62,571 nucleotides of DNA from Phycisphaerales bacterium (GTDB lineage Bacteria > Planctomycetota > Phycisphaerae > Phycisphaerales > UBA1924). The notes under the pieces are model-generated. The model saw only the letters and a program-made list of their open reading frames with translations, had not been told where the DNA came from and searched no databases. Below are positions 18,414-26,674 of this stretch, piece after piece. Each line of letters starts with the position of its first letter. Positions within the stretch are counted from its first letter, which is position 1. The stretch spans positions 1 to 62,571 of the forward strand of contig JADYXW010000022.1 of assembly GCA_020853975.1 (NCBI GenBank), written 5' to 3'. Position numbers and translations under genes: made by a program.

Positions 18414-19715
18414 ATGCCCAGGCCGCGTCTGCCATGGCAGCACGAACTTCAGATCATCGATACTGCCATGCGGGGCGTCTCGGACGTGACCGACCCGAAC
18501 CTGATGGTCCGGGCGTACTGGGACAGCATCAGCGAACTGCTGCCCGAAGCCGACTACCTCGCGCTCTCGCGGCGCGGCGTCGAGCCGCCCGACTTCCTCA
18601 TCACGCGCTCCGCTCGCTTCACAGAGCACTTCAACCCGTGGACGCAGCGGGAACGCCTCCCGAGGATGCGTGGCGGCCTGCTGGGCGAGATCGCCTACGC
18701 CGACGCCCCGGTCGTGATCGAGAACCTCCCCGAACGCCTGCGCGACGACGATCCGGCCCACTTCTACCTGCGCGGCTATCAGGCCATGGTTGCGCTCCCC
18801 CGGTACGAAGGCGGCAAGGGCCTCAACGTCGGCATGACGCTCTACGAGTCCGCGGAGGAGTTTGACCCATCCCGCGTGCCGATGATGCACTGGCAGGCGA
18901 GCCTCTTTGGGAGGGGCACGCAGAGCCTCGTGCTCCGCAACCAACTCCAGTCCGCCCTCTCGGCCCTGGACCGTGAGCTGCGCGCCGTGGGCCAGATCCA
19001 GAGATCACTCCTGCCCGCAACCCTCCCGGACCTGCCCGGCGTCGAGTTCGCGGCCCACTACCACACCAGCGCCAGCGCCGGAGGCGACTACTACGACTTC
19101 TTCCCGCTCGAAGGCGGACGCCTGGGCATCTTCATCGCGGACGTCTCGGGCCACGGCACGCCCGCCGCGGTGCTCATGGCCATCACGCACGCGCTGGCGC
19201 ACACCGCCCCGGGCACTCTCGCGCCGCCCCAGGATGTCCTCGCGCACCTCAACGCGCGGCTCGCGCAGTCCTACACGCTCGATGGCTCCTTCGTCACCGC
19301 GTTCTACGCCGTGTTTGATCCGCGTTCGCTCCGCCTCAAGTACTCCTGCGCGGGCCACAACCCGCCCAGGCTCAGGCGGGGCGAGACCGTCCGCGGCATC
19401 GACGCCGCGTCCGGCTTGCCCTTGGGCGTGCTCGACGGCCAGTCGTTCCCCGAGTCCACCATCGACCTCGTGCCCGGGGACCTGCTGCTGCTCTACACAG
19501 ACGGCATCACCGAAGCCATGCCCGCCCCCGCATCGGACGGCAGCGTGAACCTCTTCGGCGTGGAACGACTCGATGCTATTCTCGGTCGCTCGCAGCGGTG
19601 CTCAGCCCGTGAGTGCGTGGATCTCATCACCCGGGAAGTCGCCGCATTCGTCAACGGCGCACCCACCGCCGACGACCAGACCCTTCTTGCCATGTGCTGC
19701 ACGCCTCGACGCTGA
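18414..19715 (+). CDS. SpoIIE/RsbU-type PP2C serine phosphatase with a GAF-like sensor
   Basis: The 433-residue protein has a GAF-like N-terminal domain (about 10-170) and a short helical linker (about 175-205, SALSALDRELRAVGQIQRSL). The SpoIIE-type PP2C domain covers about 210-430. Metal-binding aspartates are in SAGGDYYDFF, FIADVSGHGTPAAV and LLLYTDGITEA, and ADDQTLLAM is near the end. Such enzymes dephosphorylate anti-sigma-factor antagonists in partner-switching cascades; the N-terminal domain would take the signal. No anti-sigma or antagonist gene is adjacent. GGAGG at 18401-18405 and TAGGAT at 18375-18380 give a clear leadered start. Confidence 0.9.
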   Translation: MPRPRLPWQHELQIIDTAMRGVSDVTDPNLMVRAYWDSISELLPEADYLALSRRGVEPPDFLITRSARFTEHFNPWTQRERLPRMRGGLLGEIAYADAPVVIENLPERLRDDDPAHFYLRGYQAMVALPRYEGGKGLNVGMTLYESAEEFDPSRVPMMHWQASLFGRGTQSLVLRNQLQSALSALDRELRAVGQIQRSLLPATLPDLPGVEFAAHYHTSASAGGDYYDFFPLEGGRLGIFIADVSGHGTPAAVLMAITHALAHTAPGTLAPPQDVLAHLNARLAQSYTLDGSFVTAFYAVFDPRSLRLKYSCAGHNPPRLRRGETVRGIDAASGLPLGVLDGQSFPESTIDLVPGDLLLLYTDGITEAMPAPASDGSVNLFGVERLDAILGRSQRCSARECVDLITREVAAFVNGAPTADDQTLLAMCCTPRR

Positions 19716-19823
19716 AAGTGCTGGTCGGGCTAGAATCCCCGTCACCCCCGGCCCATACGAACACCGATCAAACCGATCCGAGTGGTTCGAGGCTCCGAGA
19801 GTGCCGAAGAGCAGGAATCAGCG

Positions 19824-21002
19824 ATGTCGAACGTTGCCGCGGAGCCGAAGATGACCCCCATGCAGCCCGGAACGAGGCCGAAGTCGGGCCCTCGAGCCAG
19901 CGAGACCGTGGACGCCAGCACGCTGCTGTCCTGGCTGCGGAGCATGTACCTCATCCGCGAGTTCGAGAACCGCTGCGGCCAGGCATACCAACAGGCGAAG
20001 ATCGGCGGGTTCTGCCACCTGTACACCGGTCAGGAAGCTACCGCCGTCGGCACCATCTCCGCGGTCAATGGCGATGACCCCGTCATCACCGCGTACCGCG
20101 ATCACGGGCACGCGCTCGCCCGGGGCATGGACCCCGGCGCCTGCATGGCGGAAATGTTCGGCAAGGCCACCGGCTGCGCCAAGGGCAAGGGCGGCTCGAT
20201 GCACATGTTCGACAAGCCCCACTGGCTCTTCGGCGGGCACGGCATCGTCGGAGCACAGGTCCCGGTCGGCACCGGCCTGGCCTTCGCCGCCAAGTACGAG
20301 CTCGAGGTCCTGGGTCAGGCCCTGCCAAACCCCGGAGTCACCCCGGGCGACAAGGCCAGGAAGAAGGTCTGCCTGACGTACCTGGGCGACGGCGCGCTCA
20401 ACCAGGGCGCCCTCCACGAGGCCATGAATCTCGCGGGCCTCTGGTCCATCCCCGTCATCATCATCGTCGAGAATAACGGGTACTCCATGGGCACCGCCAT
20501 CTCCCGGGGCACGACCATGGCCCACGACCTCACGAAGAAGGCCGATGCCTACGGCATCCGGGGCGAGATCATCGACGGCTTCGACGTGCTGGACCTCTAC
20601 GACGACTTCAAGCCTCTCGTTGACTGGTGCCGCGAGAACCAGAAGCCCGCCTTCGTCGACCTCAAGACCTACCGCTACCTCGGGCACTCCATGTCCGACC
20701 CTCAGAAGTACCGGACCAAGGAAGAGGTCGACCAGTTCAAGTCCAAGGACTCCATCGACCGCATGGCGCACCGCCTGATGACGGAACGCAAGGCCAAGGA
20801 CGGCTCGCCCGTGCTGAGCGAGACGGCGTTCGCCCAGATGCAGGCCGAGGTGCGCGAGATCGTCAAGACCGCCGTGGACTTTGCCGAGGCGAGCCCAACT
20901 CCCGACCCCTCCGAGCTCTTCACCGACGTGCTGCTCAACCCGATGAAGAACATGAGCCCGCAGGGCGAGTACAGGCATGGGGCCAAAAACCCACTTCTCT
21001 AG
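19824..21002 (+). CDS. pdhA: pyruvate dehydrogenase E1 component, alpha subunit
   Basis: E1-alpha decarboxylates pyruvate with thiamine diphosphate. The 392-residue protein has TAYRDHGHALARG, the ThDP motif from Gly188 (GDGALNQ) to Asn218 (VENN), and the phosphorylation-loop-like TYRYLGHSMSDP. An insertion of about 20 residues lies just before the ThDP motif (around 160-183, ELEVLGQALPNPGVTPGD). The first 30 residues are low complexity. No E1-beta, E2 or E3 gene lies next to it, unlike the usual pdhABC order. TAGAAT at 19731-19736 may be a promoter element. Confidence 0.92.
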   Translation: MSNVAAEPKMTPMQPGTRPKSGPRASETVDASTLLSWLRSMYLIREFENRCGQAYQQAKIGGFCHLYTGQEATAVGTISAVNGDDPVITAYRDHGHALARGMDPGACMAEMFGKATGCAKGKGGSMHMFDKPHWLFGGHGIVGAQVPVGTGLAFAAKYELEVLGQALPNPGVTPGDKARKKVCLTYLGDGALNQGALHEAMNLAGLWSIPVIIIVENNGYSMGTAISRGTTMAHDLTKKADAYGIRGEIIDGFDVLDLYDDFKPLVDWCRENQKPAFVDLKTYRYLGHSMSDPQKYRTKEEVDQFKSKDSIDRMAHRLMTERKAKDGSPVLSETAFAQMQAEVREIVKTAVDFAEASPTPDPSELFTDVLLNPMKNMSPQGEYRHGAKNPLL

Positions 21003-21044
21003 CCGATATGGCGATGGTTCCCGCCCGCCCCGTACGGTTGGGTC

Positions 21045-21305
21045 ATGCGGGTCTCCAGGTGCGTCTGCCGGGGAATCTCCTTCGCCACCCTGCTTGCTGA
21101 GGCGCGCGCAGGCGGGCTTACTCTCGATCAGCTTGTAGACCAAACGGGCTGCGGCACCGGCTGCGGGCTCTGCCTGCCCTACATCCTCCGCGTGCTGCGC
21201 ACAGGAGAGCCCGAGCAGGACATCCTGAGCGCCGCGGAGTTCGACCGACTGATGGCCGAGTGCCGAGGGCTGACGCCGACCGACAGCCGCGCCTCAGCGC
21301 CCTGA
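21045..21305 (+). CDS. small (2Fe-2S) BFD-like ferredoxin
   Basis: The 86-residue protein matches the BFD-type [2Fe-2S] domain: a Cys-Val-Cys pair near the N-terminus (CVCRGISFATLL), then GCGTGCGLCLPYI. Bacterioferritin-associated ferredoxins use this fold to reduce iron stored in bacterioferritin; NifU and NasB also carry it. No bacterioferritin gene lies in the window. The stop overlaps the convergent 1393-residue gene by 12 bp. Confidence 0.7.
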   Translation: MRVSRCVCRGISFATLLAEARAGGLTLDQLVDQTGCGTGCGLCLPYILRVLRTGEPEQDILSAAEFDRLMAECRGLTPTDSRASAP

Positions 21306-24300
21306 CGTCGGGCAGTCCAGCACCAGCGTCGCGACGCCCTGGCCCACCAGCACCTTGCCGTCGAGCAGCACCACGGACGTCGGCGGCTCGAAGAGCGACA
21401 GCGTGTGCGTCGTCAGCACCTTGCCCGTTGCGGCCTGGAGCACGAACATCCGGTAGGGCGCCGTGTCCGCGATGCCCAGGTCGCTCTCGGGAGACTCGAT
21501 GGTGACCAGCACGTCCCGTGCGACCAGCGGCGGCTCGAGCTGCGCCGAATCGAGCGAGTCCGCGCCCACCACACGCCCCGCACCATCCACCACCAGCGCA
21601 CCCTGCGTGGTCGAGAGCACCAGCCGCTCGTCCGTGGCCATGCCCGCGACCGGGAGCGACATCTTACCGCGGGACTCCAGGGGCGCGGGCGAGACCGCCC
21701 CGCCCTCGAGCGCGACCTGCCACAGCCGCATCTCCGAGTCGAGCACGATCAGCGACCCTCCGACGACCCAGCCGTCGGTCGAGGCTCGCAGCGCCTCCGC
21801 GCGCGTGGACCATTTCACGATGCCGCTGCGCGGATCGAACCGCGCCACCCCCTCCGCGGATGCCACAAGCCCGTCGCCCCCGGGCCCGGGCCTGATCCAC
21901 CTGGGGTGGTCGCCGAGCACGCTCGCCGGAAGGCGCGCCAATGGCTCGCCCGTGCGTGAATCAAAGGTGAGCACGCCGGCGCTGAGCTGGCCGTCCGGGG
22001 CTCGCACAGCACCGGAGACCACAACCACGCCCCCAACGTGGCTCACGTCGTACACCCGCTGCAGATCCAGAGGCTTCTTCCAGAGCGCCCGCCCGTCCAC
22101 GAGCGAGATCGCCGCCGCGAATCCGGTGCGCTGCACCAGCACGATCTCCTCCGCGTCGATGGAAACAACGATCGACTCCGGCCTCACGTGCCCTTCGAGG
22201 GGTGTGGGGATTCGGTCGTTGGGGTCATAGACCGGCGGGGAGTCAAAGAGCGAGAGGAACTCGGGAGTGGTCCACCTCGTCCTGCCGTCAAGACCAACCG
22301 CCTCGATCGTCCCGCCGCGCGCCGAAGGCCAGAAGAGGTACGCAACGTCGAGCCCCACCTTGAGGGGCGTCGGCGCCCCGCGGGCGCGCCGGGTCCATAC
22401 GGGGGCGAGTCGCCCGTCGCCCAGAGACGCCGCCCACAGCGCCGCCGTCTGCGTGCGCTCCTCGTACATCATCACGCAGTCCGTGCTCGTGCCGGGGCCG
22501 GCGCGCAGCATGGGGTGGAGAAGCTGCCAGCCCTCTAGAACCTGCCCGCCCGACAGCACGCTGCTCCCCAGCACGGGCAGCGGGCCCCGCTCGGCGAGCG
22601 ATCTGGCGGCGGCGGCGGCCGCGTCGCCCACGCCCGTGCTGCCCTGCGCCCCGCGGATCCTGAGCGTCGGATGCTCGTCCGCGAGGCGTCGGAGCGTGCG
22701 GAACAGGCTCCCTCGCTCCTCCTCCCCGGTCGCCAGCCCCGCGAGCGTCCCGGCGAGTTCACCCAGGACGGCCACCTGGTCGGCGCGCCCGACCGCGACG
22801 GACAGCTCCGCCGCCGCAAGCCCGCGGCCGGCGGCGAGGCGCGCCTTCAGCCGGTCTCCGGCCTTGGCGTGGGCCTCGGCCGCCCTTCGCCACACTTCCG
22901 GCGCCACCGCCGCAACGGGGTAGCGCCGGGCGACCTGTTCATGGGCCAGCGGGTCCGTGGAATCACGGCGGGCATCGGCCAGCCCGAGCGCTTCCTCATC
23001 AAACGCGGCGTAGGGGGCGGGGCCCGCCTTGCGGAGCAGGTCGGCGAGCGAGTCCTCCGCGAGCTGGCCCGCCTGACGGCGCTGACCGCCGGTCGGGAGC
23101 ACCTGCGCCAGCGAGTCGTCGAGCAGCACCCGCTGCAGAGACTCCGCCGCCTCCGCGAAGCGCCCCTGAAGGTCGCGCAGCCAGGCTTCCTCGAGCGCAT
23201 GCGCCGCGATCTGGTCCGGTGACTGCGCGCACGCGGGCAGCCGGGCGATGATCGCGTCCAGGAGATTCGCGTCGGTGATGACGGGCGCCGGCCCCGCGGC
23301 GGTGGGGTCATGGGCGCTCCGCGCCATGGTGAGCAGCAGCATGAACAGCCGCTCGCGTAGCGTGTCGCGGTCCTGGACCTGGGCCGGCCCGTTCAGCACG
23401 CGCAGCGCCGTGTCCGCGAGCTGCGGGACACGGTCCGCGTGCCCGCTGCGGTGGACCAGCTCGACGTAGGTCAGCAGCGGCCTGGGGTCCCTGGGAGCCT
23501 GCGCCACGCGCCGGTTGAGCAGCCTCTCGGCGTGGTCCCACGGTACAAGGCTGCTCAGCGTCCGCGTGTCGTTGATCAGCAGGTGAGCCTCGCCCTCGGA
23601 CACCTCGGACGACGCGAGCACGATGTTCCCGGATCTGGGGACGGGAAGCCTCACCTCATCGGCACCGTCGGGGCTCAGCACGAGAAGCTCGTTGCTCACG
23701 GGGACCACAACGCGGTTATCGCAGACCAGGACCCGCCCGCGGATTCCCCCGCCGCTGACCGCCGTCCCGAGCGGGACGATGGTGCCCTCGGCGAAGGAGG
23801 CGAGATCGACGCTGTACAGACGCCCCGGCGCCACCGCGATCAGTCGCGGGCCGCACGCGAGCAGGTACCGCGGATCGCCCATGGCGCTGCAGTCCCTCGC
23901 GGCCCGGATGCCCCCAGTGGCGAGCGAGAGCTCGATGACGCGCTCCCTGCCCGGCTCCACGAAGTAGATGCTCTCTCCCGCGACGACAGGAACCTGCATC
24001 TCGTACGGCGGGATGCCCGCGATCGATCGCATGGCGTTCATGTCAAAGCCGCGGGCGGCGCGCGTGATGCGGACCCACACCGGTCTGCCCGTCGCGACCT
24101 CGTAGGCCCCGAGCACGCCCATGTCATCGCCCCGGTAGACCACACCCTGGTGCACCATCCCGCCGTCGGGCCTCACCTGCGCGCGGCCCCAGGGGTTTGT
24201 CCCCACGCTGCCCACGAGGCGCGTCCAGCGCTCTCTGCCCGTGTGCAGGTCCAGGCCGACCAGGAACAGCACGGAGGTCCGTCGGATCGCGCTCGCCTTG

Positions 24301-25475
24301 CGGACGCTGAGCACGACCGTGTCGCCATCGATGAGCGCCGGCCCGCGCACCACTGCCTCATCAAGCTCCGGGCCCAGCTCGCCCGGATCGACCATCCACA
24401 GCAGCCGCCCGGTCGCGACGTCCCGCGCCTGCACGCGGCGGTCGCCCCGGCGCTGACCGCCCTCGGGGTTCCCCATCGGCGCGACCGCAACCCCCGAGCC
24501 CACCGAGACCGTCGCGGCGTCCTCCGACCACCCCTGAAGGCCGGTCAGGGCGAACATCTGCTCTGGGGCCTGCCGCGACGACCCTGAGAGCGAAGGGTCC
24601 GAGCGCCACAGCGGGGCGAGCGTCGTGCTGTCCCACGCGCCCAGGCGCTCTCCATCGTTCACCAGCACGCGGTCGCCCACGACCGTGGGAAAGACCCACG
24701 CGACCCGGCCGTCCTGGTCCTCTCTGCCGCCCGAGGCCCGCGAGTCCGCGTTCACTTCCTGCAGGGGCACGCGGGGCGGCTCGGTGGCGGAGAGCCGGGG
24801 CTGGGCGTCCAGCACGCCCCTGGCCGCATTCAGAACGACTGCCGGAACGGGCGCCGGGGCGGACTCTCTGGGCGGCAGGCCCGCGTCGTGCTGCCACCGG
24901 GCCGCCCAGGCCCGGACGTCGGCGCGAGGCAGGAACGAGGCGACCTCGAGCGCGAGGCCCGCCGAGTCCGCAGCGGCCCGGGCGCCCTGACGCTCCGGAT
25001 GGGCTTCCAACTGCGCGAGAGTGAGCCTGGCGGCCTCGAAGCGTGCGTTCTCCAGGTCCGTCTGTGCGAGCCGGAGCGCCGCCTCAAACCCGGCGGGGGT
25101 AAGCAGCCTCGTGCGTTCAACATCCGCGAACTCGCCGAGCGCGAGGAGCTGCGCGGCGCGGGCCGATTCCGACGCCCGGTACTTCTCCAGCAGTTCCTTG
25201 TTGGAGAGCAGCAGGCGGTGCACGACCCGGCGCACGGGGACGAAAACATCCTGGTCCTTGGACTCGGGGAGCAGCCGCTCTCCCTCCTGGTCCAGGAGCA
25301 TCTGCAGCACGCGGACGGCCTCGGAGGCGTTGCCCGCGTCGGAGAGCTCCTGCACGCGGATCAGCGCATCAGAGGCCGTGACGGACTCATCGGTGGAAAC
25401 CGGCCTGGTGCGCTGCCCCCACGCCGCCAGGGGCAGCAGGCACAGCAGCAGGTACGCGCCGACGCTCCAACGCAT
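21294..25475 (-). CDS. very large exported PQQ-like beta-propeller protein
   Basis: The 1393-residue protein starts at ATG 25475 behind a duplicated GGAGG. It has a signal peptide (ending PLAAWGQ). Residues about 25-215 are helical and TPR-like. From about 255 on, BamB / PQQ-type propeller strands recur: VVGDRVLVNDGERLGAWDS, LHTGRERWTRL, YEVATGRPVWVRI, then a helical middle (about 640-960), and a second propeller (LVDGRALWKKPL, DSRTGEPLARLP, RSGIVKWST). Two propellers joined by a helical block suggest an outer-membrane or periplasmic assembly scaffold. I cannot name a substrate. Confidence 0.8.
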   Translation of the reverse strand: MRWSVGAYLLLCLLPLAAWGQRTRPVSTDESVTASDALIRVQELSDAGNASEAVRVLQMLLDQEGERLLPESKDQDVFVPVRRVVHRLLLSNKELLEKYRASESARAAQLLALGEFADVERTRLLTPAGFEAALRLAQTDLENARFEAARLTLAQLEAHPERQGARAAADSAGLALEVASFLPRADVRAWAARWQHDAGLPPRESAPAPVPAVVLNAARGVLDAQPRLSATEPPRVPLQEVNADSRASGGREDQDGRVAWVFPTVVGDRVLVNDGERLGAWDSTTLAPLWRSDPSLSGSSRQAPEQMFALTGLQGWSEDAATVSVGSGVAVAPMGNPEGGQRRGDRRVQARDVATGRLLWMVDPGELGPELDEAVVRGPALIDGDTVVLSVRKASAIRRTSVLFLVGLDLHTGRERWTRLVGSVGTNPWGRAQVRPDGGMVHQGVVYRGDDMGVLGAYEVATGRPVWVRITRAARGFDMNAMRSIAGIPPYEMQVPVVAGESIYFVEPGRERVIELSLATGGIRAARDCSAMGDPRYLLACGPRLIAVAPGRLYSVDLASFAEGTIVPLGTAVSGGGIRGRVLVCDNRVVVPVSNELLVLSPDGADEVRLPVPRSGNIVLASSEVSEGEAHLLINDTRTLSSLVPWDHAERLLNRRVAQAPRDPRPLLTYVELVHRSGHADRVPQLADTALRVLNGPAQVQDRDTLRERLFMLLLTMARSAHDPTAAGPAPVITDANLLDAIIARLPACAQSPDQIAAHALEEAWLRDLQGRFAEAAESLQRVLLDDSLAQVLPTGGQRRQAGQLAEDSLADLLRKAGPAPYAAFDEEALGLADARRDSTDPLAHEQVARRYPVAAVAPEVWRRAAEAHAKAGDRLKARLAAGRGLAAAELSVAVGRADQVAVLGELAGTLAGLATGEEERGSLFRTLRRLADEHPTLRIRGAQGSTGVGDAAAAAARSLAERGPLPVLGSSVLSGGQVLEGWQLLHPMLRAGPGTSTDCVMMYEERTQTAALWAASLGDGRLAPVWTRRARGAPTPLKVGLDVAYLFWPSARGGTIEAVGLDGRTRWTTPEFLSLFDSPPVYDPNDRIPTPLEGHVRPESIVVSIDAEEIVLVQRTGFAAAISLVDGRALWKKPLDLQRVYDVSHVGGVVVVSGAVRAPDGQLSAGVLTFDSRTGEPLARLPASVLGDHPRWIRPGPGGDGLVASAEGVARFDPRSGIVKWSTRAEALRASTDGWVVGGSLIVLDSEMRLWQVALEGGAVSPAPLESRGKMSLPVAGMATDERLVLSTTQGALVVDGAGRVVGADSLDSAQLEPPLVARDVLVTIESPESDLGIADTAPYRMFVLQAATGKVLTTHTLSLFEPPTSVVLLDGKVLVGQGVATLVLDCPTSGR

Positions 25476-25658
25476 CGAACCTCCGAACCTCCATACGCCC
25501 GCCGGGGCTCGCCGGCTGCGATCCCCTCCCCCGTTGCCGGCATCGGACCGGGGCAGACGCGGCTTTCGGGCGATCCCCCATCCGGCAACATCCGCGCCAC
25601 CGGCACGCCCGCACACAGTATTCCACCCTCATGCTTGACACGACCGGCGCGAACGCCG

Positions 25659-26150
25659 ATGGCCGCCATGATGCAGGCCTTCCGCCCGCTCCTGCCCGCC
25701 CACGCCACCCCGCTCGAACAGAGCCCGGGGATCGGCCAATGGCTGGACCCCATCCGCCAGGCGATGGGCGAGAGGGCCCGCGCGCAGCGCGTGGCCGCGC
25801 TGGTCATCGCCAGCTCCCTCATGTCTCTGGGCGACCTGTACATGACGCTCACCTACGTCACCAGCGTGGGCATGATCGAGCTCAACCCGCTCGCCCGCGG
25901 GCTCATGAGCCTCAACTCGCCCCTCCTGGTCATCGTCTGGAAGGTCGCGCTCACGGTCTTCGGCGCCGGGGTGATCCTGCTCGCGAGGCGAAAATGCCTC
26001 GCGGAAGCCGCGGCGTGGGTCGTGTTCTTCGCCATGGCGTTCCTCACCATCCACTGGAGCGGCTTCAACCGCGAAGTCGCCGAGATGACCGAGGAATACC
26101 ACATGCTGGCGAACATCGGCGACGAGCGGTTCGTGCAGATGGGCGAGTGA
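25659..26150 (+). CDS. small membrane protein with a DUF5658-like core
   Basis: The 163-residue protein has about three hydrophobic segments (near 46-66, 80-103 and 115-133). The segment between the first two reads MSLGDLYMTLTYVTSVGMIELNPLARGLM, resembling the DUF5658 family pattern in which a conserved E-x-NPL follows the first helix. Function is unknown. Other in-frame ATGs lie at 25668 and 25671, so the start is uncertain. The frame is open well upstream, but that part is antisense to the PQQ-propeller gene. Confidence 0.6.
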   Translation: MAAMMQAFRPLLPAHATPLEQSPGIGQWLDPIRQAMGERARAQRVAALVIASSLMSLGDLYMTLTYVTSVGMIELNPLARGLMSLNSPLLVIVWKVALTVFGAGVILLARRKCLAEAAAWVVFFAMAFLTIHWSGFNREVAEMTEEYHMLANIGDERFVQMGE

Positions 26151-26171
26151 CCTCCGCCCCGCCGGTTCCGC

Positions 26172-26177
26172 TACACT
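26172..26177 (+). promoter_or_regulatory. -10-like TACACT 5 nt before ATG 26183
   Basis: TACACT is followed by CAGGC and the start codon, with no Shine-Dalgarno. It is one of the clearest leaderless-type examples. Confidence 0.4.
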
Positions 26178-26182
26178 CAGGC

Positions 26183-26671
26183 ATGCGATCCGTCCTTCTC
26201 GTCGCGTCGTGCGCGGGCGTGCTCTTTGGCTGCGCCGGGGTAAAGCCCCCGGTGGTGCGAGTCACGGGCACCACCCTGCGCGAGCGTGCCCCCGACGCAG
26301 CGGTGCTTGACGTCGTACTCGATGTCGACAACACCGGGTCCGATGCGCTGCCCCTGCGGGACGTGCACTATTCGGTATGGCTGGCGGACCGGCTGGTCTT
26401 TCAGGGCTCGCGGTCGACCGCGTCCACCGCCGCCGCGTTTTCCCGCTGCTCGATCGTCCTCCCCGCGAGCGTCTCGGGCGACCTGGCCGCCTCGGGCACC
26501 CCGATCACCGTGAGGGGCGAGGTCTTCTACGACTCGCCCCGCGTCCTCGCCCGCACCATGGCGGAGGCCGGGGTCAGCAGCCCCAGCGTCACCTTCTCGC
26601 ACGAAGGGTCGGTCGACCTCGCAGCCGTCGCGCCCGCCCCGCGCGGTACCGCCCGCACGCCAGTCCGCTGA
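26183..26671 (+). CDS. LEA14/WHy-like lipoprotein
   Basis: The 162-residue protein has a lipoprotein signal ending at Cys17 (AGVLFGC). The rest is a single beta-sandwich like the LEA14 / WHy domain: VVLDVDNTGSDALPLRDVHYSVWLADRLVFQGS, then PITVRGEVFYD. Such domains are found in desiccation-related and envelope proteins. It should be anchored to a membrane facing the periplasm. It converges on the ABC permease gene, with 3 bp between the two stops. Confidence 0.7.
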   Translation: MRSVLLVASCAGVLFGCAGVKPPVVRVTGTTLRERAPDAAVLDVVLDVDNTGSDALPLRDVHYSVWLADRLVFQGSRSTASTAAAFSRCSIVLPASVSGDLAASGTPITVRGEVFYDSPRVLARTMAEAGVSSPSVTFSHEGSVDLAAVAPAPRGTARTPVR

Positions 26672-26674
26672 GCG

